NCBI GenBank assembly: GCA_031772625.1
Contig: CM062804.1
Location: forward strand, 278,956,598 to 279,020,597
Source: Pinus tabuliformis
Taxonomy: Eukaryota > Streptophyta > Pinopsida > Pinales > Pinaceae
Length of the DNA stretch: 64,000 nucleotides
Direction: 5' to 3'
Shown here: in pieces, positions 60,825 to 64,000 of the stretch
How positions within the stretch are numbered: position 1 is the first letter of the stretch
Layout of the letters: the number at the start of each line of letters is the position of its first letter
Notes under the pieces: generated by a model
What the model saw: the letters and a program-made list of their open reading frames with translations, nothing else
Databases searched by the model: none
What the model was told of the DNA's origin: nothing
Translations under genes and position numbers: made by a program

Positions 60825-60836
60825 TGGTATCAGAGT
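60825..60836 (+). other. Primer-binding site
   Basis: TGGTATCAGAGT two bases after the LTR end; eleven of twelve bases match the initiator methionine tRNA site. Confidence 0.85.
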
Positions 60837-60944
60837 TGTTTTAGCTTCAAGGGGACGCCTTTGCTGCTAAGGGGTTTCACTCAGGCCTGTGGTAGACCCT
60901 GTTTAATGGGATATTTGCGAGATCAATTCTGGTGGTGAAAGAAG

Positions 60945-61136
60945 ATGGCGAGCAGTGGAAAGATAGAGATCGAGAAATTTAATGGTCATAGTTTTGAGTT
61001 GTGGAAACTCAAGATGGAGGATCTACTGGTGGATAAAGATGAGTGGATTGCAGTAGATATAGATACTAAAATCAATGTAAACATTGAAATGGGAACTGAT
61101 ACTGTTACCCGTCTTGTAGAGATAGCAAAAAAGTGA
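60945..61136 (+). pseudogene. Copia Gag N-terminus, truncated
   Basis: Opens MASSGKIEIEKFNGHSFELW and continues KLKMEDLLVDKDEWIAVD, which is the characteristic start of plant copia Gag proteins (UBN2-type). Normal proteins run for several hundred residues. Here the similarity stops after about 36 residues, is followed by unrelated sequence, and ends at a stop after 63 codons. The start ATG is 109 bases after the primer site, a normal distance. Downstream is simple AT-rich DNA, so the rest of the element has been lost or replaced. Confidence 0.8.
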
Positions 61137-61293
61137 CCCGATTTTGAAAAGGGGTGATGCATAACACACATGTTTTTTTTAGAGCGTAGTTTTTGGCACT
61201 TTAAATTTTTTTATGTACATTGCGTTTTAGAATGGTAGTGAATGCTAGTGATTTTCATGCTGATTTAAAAAAGTGGTTATTCTGCATCAGAGG

Positions 61294-61437
61294 CTTTTTT
61301 TAAAAGACCTATTTTTTGACTTTAAATTTTCTAATGTATGAAATGTAAGTAATTATTTCATAACCCTTTTTTTAAAAGAACTATTTTTTGACTTTAAATT
61401 TTCTAATGTATGAAATGTAAATAATTATTTCGTAAAT
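61294..61437. repeat. 72-bp tandem duplication
   Basis: Two units starting ctttttttaaaaga at 61294 and 61366, sharing ctattttttgactttaaatt and tctaatgtatgaaatgtaa. They differ at a few positions. Confidence 0.85.
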
Positions 61438-61967
61438 TTAATAATTTTGAAAGTTGTCTTTTTCTTCATATTTTCTAACTTTTATTTATTCATTTTTGTA
61501 GTAGGGTTTTATTGATTTGCATATTTAAAGAAGAATGTTGATATTTTGCATTTTCGATACTCTACATATTTATACATCGTTAATTAAATTTTCAATCAAC
61601 ATGAAATAATTGCCTCTAAAAAACAAATATAAAAATATATATAAAAAGGACAAGAATAAAAAATAAAAAATGTTAAAAAAAATTATCTCATAAACCATAA
61701 AAGTATTTGGGAAAAAAAAAAAAAACTAAATTTAAAATATATATATATATAATTAAGTAAGTAAGTAAATATTGAGAAATTAAAAAAAGAAATATTAGCA
61801 AAAACTAGGAAAAAAAAAAAAATTAAAAACAAACTAGTTTAAAAAAAATAGAAAAATAACGAAAAGAATTTAAAAAAACTAGTAAAATTAATACTAAAAA
61901 AAAAAAGTGTAAAAAAAAAATTATCTCACAAACCATAAAAGAATTTGGAAAAAAGAAACAAAATTTA

Positions 61968-62007
<40 letters not shown>

Positions 62008-62510
62008 TAAAAATAGAGAAATTTAAAAAAACATGAGCAAAAACTGGGAAAAAAATAAAAGAATAAAAATAAAAACAAACTAGTTAAAAAAAAATAAATA
62101 GAAAATTAACGGAAAAAATTAAAAAAACTAGTAAAATTAATATTAAAAAAAAAGAACAAAAGAAAATAAATTAAAAAAAAAAACAAAAAAATGCTTATTT
62201 TTTAATAAAAAAAGAAAAACTACAATTATTTTTTATTAAACATACATATTTTATTTTAAAATAAATAAATAATTTTATTTTTTTTGAACAATTTTCTCTT
62301 TTATTAAAAAAAATTAATTTTTTTTAAAACAATTTTTATTATTAATTTTATTTTTAATTTAAAAATACAAATTATTAAAACTACATTTTATATTTTCAAC
62401 AAAAAAATTAAAAAAAAATTAAACCTACATTTTATATTTAAAAAAAAATAAATTAAAATTTACATTTTTTTAAACAATCTTTTTTTTTATTGAAAAAAAA
62501 AAATTATCAA
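61438..62510. other. Low-complexity A/T tract
   Basis: About 1 kb of A-rich then T-rich sequence with almost no G or C. It includes duplicated aaaaattatctca and aaaccataaaag words (61678 and 61918) and a TA microsatellite at 61968-62005. The last 14 bases (aaaaaaattatcaa) form the left copy of the duplication flanking the palindrome. Confidence 0.7.
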
Positions 62511-62573
62511 AGAGTTCAGACTTCTGTGATCCATACTTGATTGTTAGAGATTTCAGCAAAATCACATAGAGAA

Positions 62574-62629
62574 TCATTTGTCGACGCGTTTCGAACCAAC
62601 TAGTGTGGTTCATCGTCAGGACAAGTTGA
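62574..62629 (-). ncRNA. Hammerhead ribozyme-like motif, left arm
   Basis: The minus strand parses as helix I TCA-AC-TTGTC paired with GACAA-A-TGA, core CTGACGA, an extra T, helix II GAACCA/TGGTTC with a 7-base loop, GAAA, a very short helix III and GTC before GACAA. All invariant core bases except the added T are in place. Helix II differs from the copy at 49955-50006 by a paired change (G-C to A-T), which favours a conserved RNA structure. Confidence 0.65.
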
Positions 62630-63046
62630 GAAACAAATCTGAGCGATTCGTTAAATAGAGTATGTAGGCACTTCAAGGGCTATATAAACGGCTATATGAA
62701 CAGGCAACGGTTAAAAAGTCTTTTAACGGTTAAAATATATAAAAGTAAATATATATATAAATATATATTTATTATTTTTATTATTTTAGTTATTATTATT
62801 ATTATTATTTAATTAATTAATTAATTATTTACAATAATATTATTGTATTATATTAACTTCAAGTTAATATTACTATATTAATTTTAAATTTCTATTATTG
62901 ATAATAATATTCGAAAATGTTAATTTAAAATTAATATAGTAATATTAACTTGAGGTTAATATAATACAATAATATTACTGTAAATAAATAAATAAATAAT
63001 TAATTAATTAAAAAATAATAATAATAATAATAACTAAAATAATAAA

Positions 63047-63090
<44 letters not shown>

Positions 63091-63205
63091 TTTTATATAT
63101 TTTAACCGTTAAAAGACTTTTTAACCGTTGCCTGTTCATATAGCCGTTTATATAGCCGTTGAAGGACATGCATACTCTATTTAACGGATCGCTCAGATTT
63201 GTTTC

Positions 63206-63261
63206 TCAACTTGTCCTGACGATGAACCACACTAGTTGGTTCGAAACACGTCGACAAATGA
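63206..63261 (+). ncRNA. Hammerhead ribozyme-like motif, right arm
   Basis: Plus-strand partner of the left-arm motif, identical in helix I, core and helix II. The only difference is in the short helix III loop (CAC here, CGC there). The orientation is outward from the palindrome centre. Confidence 0.65.
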
Positions 63262-63294
63262 TTCTCTATGTGATTTTGCTGAAATCTCTAACAA

Positions 63295-63767
63295 AAAAAT
63301 TATCAATTTTTTTTTCTTTTTAACAATTATTTATTTATTTAAAAATACAAATCATAAAAAATATTTTAATTTTCTTAAAACAAATTTAATTTTTTTATTT
63401 AAAATTTAAAAATAATATATTAAATTTAAAAAATTAATAAATAAATTGGTCGTCCTCCGCTCAAAATAAACAATTTTAATTTTTAATTATAAATATGTTT
63501 ATTAAAAATGTTTTTATTTAAATATCTATTAATAATTAAAAAAAACATTATTAAACAAATTTTTTTTTTATTAAACAAATTTTTTTTTATTTAAAAAAAA
63601 AATTAATTAAACGATTTTAATAAAGGTTGTTAAATTTTAATTTATTAAACAATTTTAATAAAAAATAAATTTTAAACAATTTTAATAAAAGTTACATTAT
63701 TAAAAAAATTATTAAAAATTTTTAATAAAAAATAAATTATAATTTTTTTTTTAATTAAAAAAAAAAA
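63295..63767. other. Low-complexity A/T tract
   Basis: Continues the A/T-only landscape that the palindrome interrupts; repeated words such as aaacaattttaataaa occur from 63540 to 63700. No gene. Confidence 0.7.
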
Positions 63768-64000
63768 GGCCCCAGGCCACGCCACCACCGGGTGGCGGCC
63801 CGGCCGTGGGGCGATTCGAGGAATCGCCCCACGGCCCGCCCACCGCCCGGTGGTGGCCCGACCGGAGGCCGAGTGTCTACGTGCAGCCCTAGCCCCCGGG
63901 CGGCGGGAGGGCCTTGGGGCGATTCCAGGAATAGCCCCACAGCCCTCCCGCCGCCCGGTGGTGGTGCGGACAGGGGTCGAGGGTCTGCGTGCAGGCCCTG
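63768..64000. repeat. GC-rich tandem hairpin block
   Basis: An abrupt switch from A/T-only to GC-rich DNA. Two units with a period of 108 bases each centre on an inverted repeat: cgtggggcgattc, gag, gaatcgccccacg in the first and a slightly altered form in the second. In the first unit pairing extends outward through caccaccggg/cccggtggtg to arms of about 35 bases with a few mismatches. It is cut by the window end, so its full extent is unknown. It may be the edge of another GC-rich LTR. The frame at 63755-63940 reflects the repeats and is not a gene. Confidence 0.75.

Larger units (their letters stand above)
62511..63294. mobile_element. Palindromic element with two hammerhead motifs (Penelope-like?)
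   Basis: Arms at 62541-62890 and 62922-63294 are near-perfect inverted copies around a 31-base spacer; the right arm is longer mainly because of a longer TA run. Shared words include aacggttaaaaag, gctatatgaacaggcaacgg and tagagatttcagcaaaatc. The bases aaaaaaattatcaa occur just before (62497-62510) and just after (63293-63306), like a 14-bp target duplication, though in low-complexity DNA. About 30 extra bases precede the left arm. Each arm carries a hammerhead motif pointing outward. Hammerheads of this layout are known in the terminal repeats of Penelope-like retroelements, including conifer ones. No protein is encoded. Confidence 0.7.

Noticed and set aside
61438-62510. Very A/T-rich tract considered as organelle-derived or centromeric DNA
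   Set aside because: No organelle gene and no repeating satellite unit is present; it is simple-sequence DNA.
1-64000. tRNA and rRNA genes
   Set aside because: No cloverleaf A/B-box arrangement or rRNA core sequence was noticed. The initiator-tRNA-like words at 29588, 38468 and 60825 are primer-binding sites next to LTRs.

Overview
This window looks like nuclear DNA of a land plant, most likely a gymnosperm or another plant with a very large, repeat-rich genome. Three things point there: Ty1/copia and Ty3/gypsy LTR elements with plant-type primer sites, a plant-type endo-beta-mannanase (GH5) gene relic, and an actin relic whose exon ends fall at the plant actin intron positions (codons about 150 and 355). 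The conifer suggestion is tentative: it rests on resemblance of the gypsy Gag/protease pieces and on hammerhead-bearing Penelope-like elements, which are known from conifers. No intact host gene, tRNA, rRNA or CRISPR array was seen. Nearly every longer open frame is a shadow or a piece of a decayed element.

Layout. 805-8303 is a complete but non-autonomous gypsy-type LTR element (minus strand) that keeps only a Gag-protease region. 8304-18910 is AT-rich DNA with several local tandem duplications and one copy of a dispersed promoter-like repeat (R1). 19942-20374 is an actin exon relic. 20885-32486 is a mannan endo-1,4-beta-mannosidase pseudogene on the minus strand. Several of its exons can be recognised by their splice sites, part of it is amplified as exact 474-bp tandem units, and one exon is split by a 6-kb gypsy-type element (25444-31450) with a perfect 5-bp target duplication. 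33803-39493 is a full-length copia element (minus) that has lost gag and sits inside a second dispersed repeat (R2).

Right half. 39835-40480 and 43389-43690 are gypsy fragments. 41378-41865 is a four-unit satellite with an exact 122-bp period. 46880-51239 is a decayed Athila/Tat-like gypsy polyprotein (plus). It is interrupted at the reverse transcriptase/RNase H boundary by about 0.7 kb carrying a hammerhead-ribozyme motif. The second copies of R1 and R2 follow. 60278-61136 is an LTR with primer site and the first codons of a copia gag. 62511-63294 is a large, almost perfect palindrome with a hammerhead motif in each arm and a 14-bp target-site-like flank. The window ends in an abrupt GC-rich block with tandem hairpins.

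The strongest candidate for an unusual system is the set of three hammerhead-like motifs. The two in the palindrome point outward, and the related one at 49955-50006 shows a compensatory base-pair change in helix II. All structural statements come from reading the sequence. No similarity search or folding program was run.
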